Below, piece after piece: positions 1 through 10,722 of a stretch of 64,000 nt of DNA (its first letter is position 1; each line of letters opens with the position of its first letter). The stretch comes from Acidobacteriota bacterium (GTDB lineage: Bacteria > Acidobacteriota > Terriglobia > Terriglobales > Acidobacteriaceae): assembly GCA_021780315.1 (NCBI GenBank), contig JAJXYY010000025.1, positions 186,001-250,000 on the forward strand, in the 5' to 3' direction. The position numbers were made by a program, and so were the translations under genes. The notes below the pieces were generated by a model. The model ran no database searches, was not told the DNA's origin, and saw only the letters and a program-made list of their open reading frames with translations.

Positions 1-1
1 A

Positions 2-625
2 CCTCAGGTAGCCCCACCACCGCCGCAGCCGCAGGCTCCCCCCAAGCCCGTCGTCCGCGACATCACCATCCCCTCCGGAACCCCCATCCCCATCCGCATC
101 ACCCAAACCCTCGATAGCGCGACCACCCAGCAGGGCGAAACCTTCACCGGAACCCTTGCCACCGACCTTGTCATTGAAGGCATCACAGCCATCCCTCAGG
201 GAACCCCCATCGCCGGACGCGTCAGCGAAGTCCACGAAGCAGCCCACTTCAAAGGCTCTTCCCTCCTCACCATCGAACTCACCAGCATCAACCCCAAAGG
301 TGAACGCATCCCCGTAGCCGCTGACCCCTTCAGCAAGGAAGGTACTGGCCGCGGCAAAAATACCGCCGAAAAAGTCGGCGGCGGTGCAGCCATCGGCGCC
401 ATCCTCGGCGGCATCTTCGGTGGAGGACAGGGCGCAGCCATCGGCGCAGCAGCAGGCGGTGGACTCGGCGCCGGAGCACAAGCCATCACCAAGGGTCAGC
501 AGGTGCAGATCCCCGCCGAAACCCTCATCCGCTTCCGGCTCACCAACCCCGTCGTCGTCCACACCACCGGCAAGCCCGCAACAGCCCCCACCGACCCCAC
601 CCTCCAGCGCCGCCCCCTCAACTAA
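2..625 (+). CDS. Glycine-zipper envelope protein, C-terminal part (5' end outside window)
   Basis: The frame is open from base 2 to the TAA at 623-625, giving 207 visible residues; the start lies outside the window. A Pro/Gln-rich linker (visible residues 1-18) leads into a beta-rich segment with the phrases IPSGTPIPIRI and IPQGTPIAGRV. A glycine zipper follows at about residues 126-158 (GGGAAIGAILGGIFGGG and a second Gly/Ala run), and a short Thr/Pro tail ends the protein. Glycine zippers of this kind usually insert into or lie against membranes, as in outer-membrane lipoproteins. The alternating hydrophobic strands suggest an exported structural protein. The family is not recognised beyond that. 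It is probably monocistronic, because a hairpin and about 165 bp separate it from the next gene. Confidence 0.7.
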   Translation, partial: PQVAPPPPQPQAPPKPVVRDITIPSGTPIPIRITQTLDSATTQQGETFTGTLATDLVIEGITAIPQGTPIAGRVSEVHEAAHFKGSSLLTIELTSINPKGERIPVAADPFSKEGTGRGKNTAEKVGGGAAIGAILGGIFGGGQGAAIGAAAGGGLGAGAQAITKGQQVQIPAETLIRFRLTNPVVVHTTGKPATAPTDPTLQRRPLN

Positions 626-637
626 CCCCCAGCCAGA

Positions 638-661
638 GTGCCAGTGCCCACGCGCTGGCAC
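638..661 (+). terminator. Short hairpin after the glycine-zipper gene
   Basis: GTGCCAG (638-644) and CTGGCAC (655-661) form a perfect 7-bp stem around a 10-nt loop, starting 12 bp after the stop codon. There is no T-run, so it may slow polymerase or protect the 3' end rather than act as a classic intrinsic terminator. Confidence 0.35.
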
Positions 662-791
662 CCCCACCCCAGCCTTGCCCTGAGTCCACTACTCTTTTTT
701 TGATTCCCCTGGTGTAAACTCGACAACACACTTCAAGCCACAGCCTCAGCGTGGCCTTTCTGCAAGACATACTGCTCTTAGAGGTACTACC

Positions 792-2594
<1,803 letters not shown>

Positions 2595-2601
2595 TCCCAC
2601 C

Positions 2602-2636
2602 GCCGCTCCCGCGCAGTCTCATCGCGCAGGAGCGGC
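2602..2636. terminator. Bidirectional hairpin terminator carrying the REP-like AGTCTCATC loop
   Basis: Left arm 2602-2614 and right arm 2624-2636 pair at 12 of 13 positions around the loop AGTCTCATC, and the hairpin is followed by the T-rich stretch TTCTGCTTT. It lies between the convergent GH57 and DUF4197 genes, so it can serve both. The loop and the flanking CGC/GCG are identical to those in the hairpin elements at 13302-13441 and 13887-13937. Confidence 0.7.
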
Positions 2637-2655
2637 TTCTGCTTTAATCCCCTCG

Positions 2656-3372
2656 CTAAAACCGGCCAAACACCGTCTTCAGCAGCGGTGTCACCTGCGC
2701 CGCAGGATTCGTCCGGATCTTCGCCTCTTCCTGCCCCATCATCGTGAACAGCCCCGCCACGCTCTTCTCCAGCACATAGCTGTTGATGTCCACCGTCGGC
2801 GTCTTCATAAACGGAATCTTCGGCGCCGAGCCCATCAACGCGCCAAACTTCTCCGTCACCCCCGTATGCGCCATCGCCTTCTCAATAATCGGACGAAACG
2901 CATCCGATATCTGGCCCGAACTCGTCCGCCTAAAGTACTCCGTCCCCGCCGTATTCCCTCCCAGAACGATCTGCTTCGCATCCGCAAAACTCATCGAACT
3001 CAGCGCCTCCATCAATATCGACTTCGCCGCCGGCGCCGCCTCTTCCGCAGCCGCATTCATGCTGTGCTCGAAGCCATCCACCTGCGCGCCCATACCCACC
3101 GCCCGCAGCCCCTTCTCCACCGTCTGTAGCTTCTCCGGCATCACAATCTTGATCAGCGGATTATTCTCAAATCCCCCCGGCTTCCCCGTATCCGCGACCG
3201 CCGCCGACACCCCCCGCGACAGCGCCTCCTTCAACCCGCCAGCCGCTTGCGCCGACGTAATCGAACTCGCATCCACACTCCCCGCCGCCAGCACTTCCCC
3301 GCGGCACACGCCGGCCAGGCTCGCCATCGCCAACGCCAGCACCATTACCCGAAACTCATCGCGTACTTGCAT
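2656..3372 (-). CDS. DUF4197 family exported protein
   Basis: The protein has 238 residues if started at the ATG at 3372. A longer frame exists upstream, but this start places a signal peptide (VMVLALAMASLAGVCRG) at the N-terminus. The body is helical and contains the phrases GLKEALSRGVSAAV and DINSYVLEKSVAGLF, typical of DUF4197, and the C-terminus ends KTVFGRF. DUF4197 proteins are periplasmic or outer-membrane associated and have no assigned activity. The gene is divergent from the membrane protein at 3476 (103 bp between starts) and convergent with the GH57 gene. Confidence 0.75.
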   Translation of the reverse strand: MQVRDEFRVMVLALAMASLAGVCRGEVLAAGSVDASSITSAQAAGGLKEALSRGVSAAVADTGKPGGFENNPLIKIVMPEKLQTVEKGLRAVGMGAQVDGFEHSMNAAAEEAAPAAKSILMEALSSMSFADAKQIVLGGNTAGTEYFRRTSSGQISDAFRPIIEKAMAHTGVTEKFGALMGSAPKIPFMKTPTVDINSYVLEKSVAGLFTMMGQEEAKIRTNPAAQVTPLLKTVFGRF

Positions 3373-3475
3373 AGCCTCAAACCATACGCCAGCCCCATTC
3401 TCTTGCCAACCCGCCTCCTGCGGCCCACTCAACGTCCGCCAGACATCCAACCCCTCCACCCGCTACCATCGGAGT

Positions 3476-4366
3476 GTGCCTGTCCTCACCTCCATCCGTG
3501 CACTGCGCCTCACCGTCACCCTCAGCACCCCGCTCCGCCTCTGGCATCTGCTCTCCCTCGACGCCCCCTCCATCGCCGCCCTCTGGACCTGGTTCATCGC
3601 CCGCACCCTCCACCTCGCCCTGCCCCTCACCGCCCCCGTCAGCATGTTCCTCGCCGTCTGGCTCCTCTACGCCGCCGACCGTCTCCTCGACGCCCGCCAA
3701 CTCCTCGCCAACCCCCTCCACACCGCCAACCTCGAACCCCGTCACCTCTTCCATCACCACCACCGCAACGCCTTCCTCGCCACCGCCATCGCCGCCTGCC
3801 TCGCCCTCGCCGCACTCATGCCCCGCATCGAACCCGCAGCCCTCCGCCTCTACCTCATCCTCGGCGCTCTCCTCATCGCCTACTTCCTCCTCATCCACCT
3901 CTCCGCCAGCGCCCACCGCCTCCCCAAAGAACTCGCCGTAGGCCTCTTCTTCGCTGCCGCCGTCTTTATCCCCACCATCGCCCGCCGCCCCAACCTCCGC
4001 CTCTCGCTCCTCCTCCCAGCCCTGCTCCTCGCCACCCTCTGCAGCCTCAACTGCCTCTTCATCTACGCCTGGGAACACCCCGTCCGTCACCCAGCCCGCC
4101 ACCCAGCCCACCCCACCACCCGCATCGCTCTCCACAACCTCCCAACCGCCACCGCCACCGCAATCCTCCTGGGCCTCGTCCTGGCTCTGCTCAGCCACAT
4201 CCATCCCACCACCAGCCCCTCGGCCATCTCCATCGCCTGCACCCTCGCCCTCACCCTCCTGCTCCTCCTCCACCTCATCCGTCGCCGCCTCCATCCCACC
4301 ACCCTCCGCGCCGCCGCAGACCTCGTCCTCCTCACCCCCATCGCCCTCCTGCCCTTCCTCAAATAG
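3476..4366 (+). CDS. Polytopic membrane protein, UbiA-like
   Basis: A GTG start at 3476 gives 296 residues; the much longer open frame upstream runs antisense to the DUF4197 gene and is not credible as coding. About eight hydrophobic helices are visible. The segment LLYAADRLLDAR recalls the first aspartate-rich motif of UbiA prenyltransferases, but the second aspartate motif is not evident. It is followed after 15 bp by a methyltransferase, so the pair may act together on a lipid or quinone-like substrate; that is inference. Codons are almost all C-ending. It could equally be an unrelated integral membrane protein. Confidence 0.55.
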   Translation: MPVLTSIRALRLTVTLSTPLRLWHLLSLDAPSIAALWTWFIARTLHLALPLTAPVSMFLAVWLLYAADRLLDARQLLANPLHTANLEPRHLFHHHHRNAFLATAIAACLALAALMPRIEPAALRLYLILGALLIAYFLLIHLSASAHRLPKELAVGLFFAAAVFIPTIARRPNLRLSLLLPALLLATLCSLNCLFIYAWEHPVRHPARHPAHPTTRIALHNLPTATATAILLGLVLALLSHIHPTTSPSAISIACTLALTLLLLLHLIRRRLHPTTLRAAADLVLLTPIALLPFLK

Positions 4367-4381
4367 CCCCGCTACCCACAC

Positions 4382-5044
4382 ATGACCTCCACCCCACCCG
4401 CCAACTTCGACCGCATCGCCCCCGCCTACCGCTGGCTCGAATACCTCACCCTCGGCCCCATCCTCCAGCGCTGCCGCACGCACTTCCTCCCCCAAATCCT
4501 CCACCAGCATCACGCCCTCGTCCTCGGCGACGGCGACGGACGCTTCCTCGCCACCCTCCTCCGCGCCCACCCCCACCTCCACGCCGACGCCGTGGACTCC
4601 AGCCCCGCCATGCTCCATCTCCTCCGCCAACGCTGCCTCCGTACCTCACCCACCGCCGCCCAACGCCTCCGCATCCACCCCACCAACGCCCTCACCTTCA
4701 CCCCCTCACCCCACTGCGACCTCGTCGTCGCCCACTTCTTCCTCGACTGCCTCGCCCAGCCCGAAGTCGATCAACTCATCGCCACCACCGCCGCGCGCAT
4801 CTCCCCCAACGCCCTCTGGCTCATCTCCGACTTCCGCATCCCCACCGGCCCCCTGCGCCCCATCGCCCGCCTCTATATTTGCGCCCTCTATCTCGCCTTC
4901 CGCCTCCTCACCGGTCTCCGCACCACCCACCTCCCCAATCACCACGCCCCACTCCTCCGCGCCGGCCTCTCCCGCACCGCCCACCACCACTCCCTCTTCG
5001 GCCTGCTCACCACAGAAATCTGGAGCCATACCCCTGCTCCATGA
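4382..5044 (+). CDS. Class I SAM-dependent methyltransferase
   Basis: The protein has 220 residues. The SAM-binding glycine loop appears as LVLGDGDGRFLATLL (about residues 42-56), followed by the acidic end of strand 2 in DAVDSSPAMLHLL. A short hydrophobic stretch (LYICALYLAFRLLTGL) near residues 162-177 could touch the membrane. The gene begins 15 bp after the UbiA-like gene and ends 13 bp before the metallopeptidase, so the three are likely co-transcribed. The substrate is unknown; the neighbouring membrane protein suggests a lipid-like acceptor. Confidence 0.75.
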   Translation: MTSTPPANFDRIAPAYRWLEYLTLGPILQRCRTHFLPQILHQHHALVLGDGDGRFLATLLRAHPHLHADAVDSSPAMLHLLRQRCLRTSPTAAQRLRIHPTNALTFTPSPHCDLVVAHFFLDCLAQPEVDQLIATTAARISPNALWLISDFRIPTGPLRPIARLYICALYLAFRLLTGLRTTHLPNHHAPLLRAGLSRTAHHHSLFGLLTTEIWSHTPAP

Positions 5045-5057
5045 GTACAATCCCACC

Positions 5058-7250
5058 ATGCAGCGTCCCGCCCTCCCGCTAACCGCCCCGCGCAATCATC
5101 GCCCTCTACTCCCTACTCCCTACTCCCTACTCCCTGCCCTCCTACTCCCAGCCTTACTCCTCCTCGCTCCCGTCACCCTCCCCGCCCAAACCACCTCCAT
5201 CGCCACCAACTCCCCCAACGGCAAACCCCTCTCCACCCGCGTCGTCGCCTACACCATCGACGCCCACCTCGACACCACCAAAAAATCCCTCGACGCCACC
5301 GAGACCATCACCTACAAAAACCTCACCGGCCAGCCTCTATCCACCTTCCCCTTCCACCTCTACCTCAACGCCTTCCGCCCCGAATCCTCCTTCACCTCCG
5401 AAACCCACTTCGAAGGTGGCATCCGCGACTCCGAAAAAGACGACGACTACCCCAACGAAAAACGCGGCAGCATCACCATCACCCACATCGACGCCGACTC
5501 CTTCGGCGACCTCACCCCCACCCTCCACTTCACCGCGCCCGACGACGGCAACCCCCAGGACCACACCGTCGCCGAAATCTCCCTTCCCCACCCCCTCGCC
5601 CCCAACGACTCCATCACCTTCCACCTCACCTTCCACGACCAGTTCCCCCTCTCCGTCGCCCGCAACGGCTACAAACGCGACTTCATCATGGGTGGCCAGT
5701 GGTACCCCAAACCCGGCGTCTTCTGGCACGGCGCATGGAACTGCCACCAGTACCACGCCACCACCGAGTTCTTCTCCGACTTCGCCACCTTCAACGTCCG
5801 CCTCACCCTCCCCCGCAACTACACCGTCGGAGCCAGCGGCGTCCCCACCGCCGAATCCACCAACCCCGACCACACCAAAACCCTCAGCTTCTATGGCGAA
5901 GACATCCATGACTTCGCCTTCGCTGCCAGCCCCCACTTCACCGTCACCGACGGCGTCTTCCTCTCCTCCCTCGGCCCCGTCAAAATCCACGTCCTCGCCC
6001 TCGCCGCCCACCCTCAGGCAGGCCCCCGCTACCTCCGCATCATGCAGCAGTCCCTCGCCCAGTTCGACCACCGCTACGGCCCCTACCCCTACAAAATCCT
6101 CACCGTCATCGACCCCGAACCCGGCTCCGAGATGGGCGGCATGGAGTACCCAACCCTCTTCACCGGAGACACCTCCTGGTACGAGCCCTCCCACGTCACC
6201 GAACTCACCGCCGAACACGAATTCGGCCATCAGTACTGGTACGGCATGGTCGCCACCAACGAGTTCGAAGACGCCTGGCTCGACGAAGGCATCAACTCCT
6301 ACACCGAAGTCAAAGTCCTCGCCGCCATCCTCGGCCCCCACACCTCTGTCTTCGACCGCCCCTACGCCAACGCCAGCGACCGCGATGCACAGCGCCTCCA
6401 ATACCTCGCCGCTCCCGACTACGACCCCGTCACCCGCCACGCCTTCCGCTTCCGCGACAGCGTCTCCTACGGCGGCGTCACCTACGGCAAAACCGCCACC
6501 CTCCTCGCCACCCTCGAAGGCATCATCGGCACCGACACCATGGACGAGGCCATGCGAACCTACTTCCTCCGCTACCGCTTCACCCACCCCACCACCGAAG
6601 ACTTCCTCCGCACCATCGAAGAAGTCGCCATCGCCCGCGGTAAAGCCATCTCCCTCAACCCGCCAACACACCCCAGCCCCACCCAGCCCGCTCTAGGTGA
6701 TCCCCTCGCCGCCGCCATCACCCTCCCCGCCAATCCCCCCTTCACCCCCACCGGCCACCCCGACTTCGCCTCCGCCCCCATCGCCAACTCCTCGCTCCGC
6801 AGCTTCTTCAACCAGGCCGTCTACGGAACCCAGATCCTCGACTACGCCGTCGACAGCATCTCTTCCAATCCCGTCCAATGGTGGCTCCCCGAATCCACCG
6901 ACGCCAAAGACAAAAAGAAAACCACCTACCTTTCCACCGTCTACCTCCACCGCAAAGGCGACTTCCTCCTCCCCGTCACCCTCGAAGTCGTCTTCGACGA
7001 TGGCACCCGCCTCCGCGAACACTGGGACGGAGGCACCTCCAACCAGGCCCGCTGGATCAAATACACCTACACCCGCAACGCCAAAATCCTCTCCGCCGAG
7101 ATCGACCCCGACCACACCGTCCTCCTCGACAAAGACCTCTTCAACAACAGCTATACCACCGCATCCAACCCCACCCCCGCCCTCAAACTCTCCACCATCT
7201 TCGCCAGCGCCCTCCAACTCCTCTCCCAGCTAGTCACCTGGATCATATGA
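5058..7250 (+). CDS. Exported M1 family metallopeptidase
   Basis: The protein has 730 residues. M1 enzymes are zinc aminopeptidases. The substrate-binding motif reads GGMEYP (a GAMEN variant) and the zinc site is HEFGH (His387, Glu388, His391) with Glu410 eighteen residues on in WLDEGINSYTE. A signal peptide covers about residues 15-45, so the enzyme acts in the periplasm or outside. The signal region is partly encoded by a TACTCCC heptamer repeat (5107-5149), giving the unusual LLPTPYSLLPALLLPALL. The C-terminal half has a beta-rich domain but no obvious ERAP1-type helical array, as in the short bacterial M1 forms. Probable role: peptide trimming for nutrition. Confidence 0.88.
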   Translation: MQRPALPLTAPRNHRPLLPTPYSLLPALLLPALLLLAPVTLPAQTTSIATNSPNGKPLSTRVVAYTIDAHLDTTKKSLDATETITYKNLTGQPLSTFPFHLYLNAFRPESSFTSETHFEGGIRDSEKDDDYPNEKRGSITITHIDADSFGDLTPTLHFTAPDDGNPQDHTVAEISLPHPLAPNDSITFHLTFHDQFPLSVARNGYKRDFIMGGQWYPKPGVFWHGAWNCHQYHATTEFFSDFATFNVRLTLPRNYTVGASGVPTAESTNPDHTKTLSFYGEDIHDFAFAASPHFTVTDGVFLSSLGPVKIHVLALAAHPQAGPRYLRIMQQSLAQFDHRYGPYPYKILTVIDPEPGSEMGGMEYPTLFTGDTSWYEPSHVTELTAEHEFGHQYWYGMVATNEFEDAWLDEGINSYTEVKVLAAILGPHTSVFDRPYANASDRDAQRLQYLAAPDYDPVTRHAFRFRDSVSYGGVTYGKTATLLATLEGIIGTDTMDEAMRTYFLRYRFTHPTTEDFLRTIEEVAIARGKAISLNPPTHPSPTQPALGDPLAAAITLPANPPFTPTGHPDFASAPIANSSLRSFFNQAVYGTQILDYAVDSISSNPVQWWLPESTDAKDKKKTTYLSTVYLHRKGDFLLPVTLEVVFDDGTRLREHWDGGTSNQARWIKYTYTRNAKILSAEIDPDHTVLLDKDLFNNSYTTASNPTPALKLSTIFASALQLLSQLVTWII
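5107..5149. repeat. TACTCCC heptamer repeat, copy 1 (inside the M1 signal peptide)
   Basis: Four perfect tandem TACTCCC units occupy 5107-5134 and a fifth sits at 5143-5149. The minus strand reads GGGAGTA repeated, so it carries four GGG tracts separated by 4 nt, matching a G-quadruplex pattern. The repeat is translated as part of the signal peptide of the M1 peptidase. Confidence 0.85.
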
Positions 7251-7266
7251 CCCCAAAACCACCTTC

Positions 7267-7297
7267 AACTCCCTACTCCCTATTCCCTACCCCCTGT
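7267..7297. repeat. TACTCCC/TATTCCC heptamer repeat, copy 2
   Basis: Units AACTCCC, TACTCCC, TATTCCC and TACCCCC follow each other from 7267 to 7294, in the 66-bp gap between the M1 gene and the membrane protein. The stretch from 7274 onward is nearly identical to copy 3 at 14890-14911. Confidence 0.85.
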
Positions 7298-7316
7298 CTT
7301 TAGAGGTTCCCCGCCC

Positions 7317-8402
7317 ATGAATCCCCGCTTCAACATCCTCACCCACGGCCTCGCTCTCACCCTTCGACGACTCCCCGCTGTCCTCTGGACCTACGCCTTC
7401 AACCTCACCCTCGCGCTCCTCTTCTCCATCAGCCTCCACAGCAGCCTCGCCCAGATCACCAGCCACTCCCTCGCCGCCCAGCGCCTCATCGCCGGCTTCG
7501 ACCTTGGCACCCTCGGCAACGTCCTCCTCAAACTCGGCCAAACCTCTGCGGGCACCACCTCAGGCTCCATCGCCGCCGCCCCGCTCTACCTGGTCCTCTA
7601 CTTCCTCCTCGTCCCCGGAACCCTCGTCTGCTACCAGACCGACACCCCCGCCCGCCTCAGCACCCTCCTCCAACAGGGTCTGCTCTTCTTCTGGCGCTTC
7701 GTCCGCCTCACCCTCATCAGCTTCCTCGCCTTCGCCGTAGTCCTCGGCCCACTGCTCGCCCTCCAGTCCGCCTTCGCCGCCCACGTCGACCGCAACGCCG
7801 TAGGACGCTTCGCCTTCCTCCACAACGTCGTCAGCATCACCCTCATCGGACTCGTCGCCGCCGCCCTCCGCCTCTACTTCGATCTCGTCGAGGTCTACAC
7901 CGTCCAACTCAGCCTCCAACTCCGTCCCGATGGCTCCCCCGACCGCCGCGTCCGCCGTGCCTTCGCTCCCGCCTTCCGTGCCCTGCGCCATAGCTTCCTC
8001 GGCATCTACGCCACCTTCGTCGTCCTCACCCTCGCCGGACTCTCCGCCGTCGTCATCACCGCCCGCATCGCCATGCACTCCCTCGCCCAGCCCCGCATCT
8101 GGCCCCTCTTCCTCCTCGCCCAGTGCGGTCTCTTCCTCATGCTCTTCTCCCGCTTCTGGCAGCGAGCCGCCGAAACCACCCTCGCCCTCAACCACCCCAT
8201 CCCCACCCCCGTCCACTACCCCACCGATCCCCATCCCGCAGGTCATCCCACCTCCCCCTTCGACGCCCAGCTTCCACCCAACCCCAGCACTCCGGACGAC
8301 CACTTCCCCGACCCCATTCCCAACCCCGAACCCGCCAGCCCACCCCTCGACCAGCCCGATCCCGGCGTCTTTCACCACCAACCCGTCCCGCCACCACACT
8401 AG
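7317..8402 (+). CDS. Polytopic membrane protein of unknown function
   Basis: The protein has 361 residues with a start at 7317 preceded by AGAGG about 9 bp upstream. About six hydrophobic helices are visible (for example VLWTYAFNLTLALLFSISL, LYLVLYFLLVPGTLV, FLALLAQCGLFLMLF-type segments). The last 75 residues form a Pro/Asp/His-rich tail. The family is not recognised. It begins 66 bp after the M1 peptidase and could be transcribed with it. The antisense frames here are Glu/Gly-rich shadows. Confidence 0.65.
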   Translation: MNPRFNILTHGLALTLRRLPAVLWTYAFNLTLALLFSISLHSSLAQITSHSLAAQRLIAGFDLGTLGNVLLKLGQTSAGTTSGSIAAAPLYLVLYFLLVPGTLVCYQTDTPARLSTLLQQGLLFFWRFVRLTLISFLAFAVVLGPLLALQSAFAAHVDRNAVGRFAFLHNVVSITLIGLVAAALRLYFDLVEVYTVQLSLQLRPDGSPDRRVRRAFAPAFRALRHSFLGIYATFVVLTLAGLSAVVITARIAMHSLAQPRIWPLFLLAQCGLFLMLFSRFWQRAAETTLALNHPIPTPVHYPTDPHPAGHPTSPFDAQLPPNPSTPDDHFPDPIPNPEPASPPLDQPDPGVFHHQPVPPPH

Positions 8403-8482
8403 CCACACATCCAGCCACAACCTGTCCACCCCAAATCCACACCCCAACGCCACCCGCGTTGGATTACAATTGTTACAGTTCT

Positions 8483-9019
8483 ATGAATTTATTCATCCTC
8501 CGCCACGCCAGCGCTGGCACCCGCCGCGCCAACCCCCTCCTAGACCTCAAGCGTCCACTCGACAAAGAAGGCAAGCGCCACTGCCTCCAGCTCGCCCTTA
8601 TCCTCAATGCTCTCAACGTCCAGTTCGATCTCATCGTCTCCAGCCCGCTCAAGCGCTGCCTCCAGACCGCCTCCCTCATCGGCACCGAGACCGGCTACGA
8701 AGCCCAGATCCTCCACTCCAACGCCCTCGCCCCCACTGCCACCTATCAGGACTTCCACAAACTCCTGCACGACTGCGCCCACGCCGAAAACCTCCTCGTC
8801 GTAGGCCATAACCCCAATCTCACCAGCTTCTTAGGCAAACTCCTCGTCCCCACCGACGCCACCGCACCCGCCAACATCCGCCTCCGCAAAGGCTCCCTCG
8901 CCCGCCTCAGCCTCGCCCGTGGCCCCGCCATCCTTCAAGGCCTCATCGACCCCCGCACCGTACGCGCCCTCTACGCCACCTCGACGAAGAGCTCCCGCCG
9001 AAAGACCTCGCGGAAATAA
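8483..9019 (+). CDS. sixA: SixA-like phosphohistidine phosphatase
   Basis: The protein has 178 residues from the ATG at 8483. The histidine-phosphatase signature is LFILRHASAG at the N-terminus and the second catalytic histidine lies in LLVVGHNPNL. SixA removes phosphate from histidine on phosphotransfer proteins in the cytoplasm. The length suits SixA (about 160 residues) rather than phosphoglycerate mutase. The last 49 bp overlap the 3' end of the convergent Ppx/GppA gene. SixA-family genes often sit beside polyphosphate enzymes in other genomes, so a shared phosphate-related role is plausible but not shown here. Confidence 0.85.
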   Translation: MNLFILRHASAGTRRANPLLDLKRPLDKEGKRHCLQLALILNALNVQFDLIVSSPLKRCLQTASLIGTETGYEAQILHSNALAPTATYQDFHKLLHDCAHAENLLVVGHNPNLTSFLGKLLVPTDATAPANIRLRKGSLARLSLARGPAILQGLIDPRTVRALYATSTKSSRRKTSRK

Positions 9020-10533
9020 CCCGCTTCCTTCTTCACCGCCCAAGCCTCCAACTCCGCACCACCACGCCCCGGAACCAGTTCCATCAGCACCCGCTTCGGA
9101 TAAACATGCGGCCGCATCTGCACCACCGCGCTCGCCCGGTCCTGGTTTAATGCCACCGCCAGACGCAGCAGTACCACCGCCTGCATCACATGCCCATGCT
9201 CCTCCAACGGAACCGAACGCATCACCCGGTCCATCGCCTCAGGACGCGTCTTCCCCAGATATCGCGAAATTGCACTCACAATCGCCCGCTGCCCCGGTGA
9301 AAACCCAAAGATCTCCGAGTTCGCAATAATGTACTGCGTATGCCGATAATGCCCCTGATGATTCATGAACTTACCCACATCATGCATCATCGCCGCCGCC
9401 TCCAGCCATAGCCGATACTCCTCCGGCAACGAATGCACTCCAGCCAGCGCATCAAACAACTGAACCACATGCGCACGCACCGGCTCCACGTTCCGCAGCT
9501 CAATCCCGTACCGTCGACAGACCTCCAACACCCCAGCCCACCGTTCACTTTCTATCTTCTGATGCACCGACGCCCGCAGATCCACCTCGCCCAGCATCTG
9601 CGCCAGCATCCCATCCCGCAACCCCAGCGGTGAGTACCGAAATCCCTTCAGCCCCATCCGGTCCAGCAAATTCGCATACACCAGCGCTCCGCCAATAATG
9701 ATCTCCGACCGCCGCGGACCAATCCCCGGAACCGCCTCCCGTTCCGCATTCGTCATCTTCGTCAGCCGCTCAGCCAGCTTGCGCACATCAGGAGTGTCCG
9801 CCGTCAACGCGCCCACCCGTTCAACCCGCTTCTTCGCCAGCGACTTCTTCCCAATAGGGCCCTTCCGCACATGGCCGCTCGCCTCCGCCAGCGCCGCAGC
9901 CGTACCCGACGTCGCCACCACCAAACCTACCCGCGGTACCCCCAACTTCTTCTCCGCCCGCCGCAACTCCCGCTCGATAAACTGCTTCAGCCGTGCCACA
10001 TCCGCCTTCGCCGGCGGGTCCACCTGCAAAAATTGCTCCTGTAGCCGCACCGCTCCCAGCGGCAAGCTCACCATCGACTTGATCCGCCCTCCATCCGACA
10101 GCGTCACCTCGCAACTCCCGCCGCCCAGATCGATCAGCAGACACTTCCCCCGCGCCCCCACCTCGTGCGTCACCACCCCCAGGTGGATCAAACGCCCCTC
10201 TTCCAGCCCCGAGATCACCTCCACATCCCATCCCGTCGCCGACTTCACCCACTCCGTAAACGCATCCGCATTCCGCGCATCCCGCATCGCACTCGTCGCC
10301 ACCACCCGCACCTTGTCCACCACATGCTGCTGCACCGCCTTGTGGAACCGGCGCAGCGCGCGAATCGTCGCCGCCATCGCCTCCGGAGAGATCACTCCCG
10401 TCTGGAACACACTCTCCCCCAGACGCGTCACCTCACGGTCTTCATGCAGCGTCTTCAACCGGTGCATCTGCACCGAAGCAATCTTCAAACGGCATGAATT
10501 CGATCCAATATCGATCGCAGCAAAAGTAGGCAT
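8971..10533 (-). CDS. ppx: Exopolyphosphatase / pppGpp pyrophosphatase family protein
   Basis: The protein has 520 residues. The N-terminal actin-like ATPase fold shows the phosphate-1 loop FAAIDIGSNSCR and the phosphate-2 loop LLIDLGGGSCEVTL. The C-terminal part is an HD-like helical domain with MMHDVGKFMNHQGHYRH. Ppx/GppA enzymes release phosphate from polyphosphate or convert pppGpp to ppGpp in the cytoplasm, and sequence alone does not decide between the two. The start at 10533 puts the first phosphate loop at residues 6-15, as is usual. Its 3' end overlaps sixA by 49 bp. No polyphosphate kinase gene is in the window. Confidence 0.88.
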   Translation of the reverse strand: MPTFAAIDIGSNSCRLKIASVQMHRLKTLHEDREVTRLGESVFQTGVISPEAMAATIRALRRFHKAVQQHVVDKVRVVATSAMRDARNADAFTEWVKSATGWDVEVISGLEEGRLIHLGVVTHEVGARGKCLLIDLGGGSCEVTLSDGGRIKSMVSLPLGAVRLQEQFLQVDPPAKADVARLKQFIERELRRAEKKLGVPRVGLVVATSGTAAALAEASGHVRKGPIGKKSLAKKRVERVGALTADTPDVRKLAERLTKMTNAEREAVPGIGPRRSEIIIGGALVYANLLDRMGLKGFRYSPLGLRDGMLAQMLGEVDLRASVHQKIESERWAGVLEVCRRYGIELRNVEPVRAHVVQLFDALAGVHSLPEEYRLWLEAAAMMHDVGKFMNHQGHYRHTQYIIANSEIFGFSPGQRAIVSAISRYLGKTRPEAMDRVMRSVPLEEHGHVMQAVVLLRLAVALNQDRASAVVQMRPHVYPKRVLMELVPGRGGAELEAWAVKKEAGYFREVFRRELFVEVA

Positions 10534-10722
10534 CGTCTTTGAATATCACCCCATGGCAAATTGTGCCGACATATGCACGATACATCCCTCATCAACTCCC
10601 CGCACCTGCTCTTGCATCCAACTCCCACGGTCCAGCATCCAGAATCCTGCCAGTCCACAAACTACGTATCCCACCCCACCGCCATCGCCCGCCCATTTAT
10701 GCTTAAGCAGCAGCCTGATCGC

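Noticed and set aside
3247..5082. A 611-codon Pro/Arg/His-rich frame on the plus strand
   Set aside because: It overlaps three recognised genes in another frame, and its composition is that of a shifted C-rich reading.
5337..6671. A 444-codon Gly/Val/Glu-rich frame antisense to the M1 peptidase
   Set aside because: It is a shadow of the peptidase codons; no motif and no start signal.
10561..10722. A longer N-terminus for the first GT39 protein starting at 10561
   Set aside because: The extra residues are His/Pro/Thr-rich, not hydrophobic, and the region overlaps the likely promoter zone between two divergent genes.
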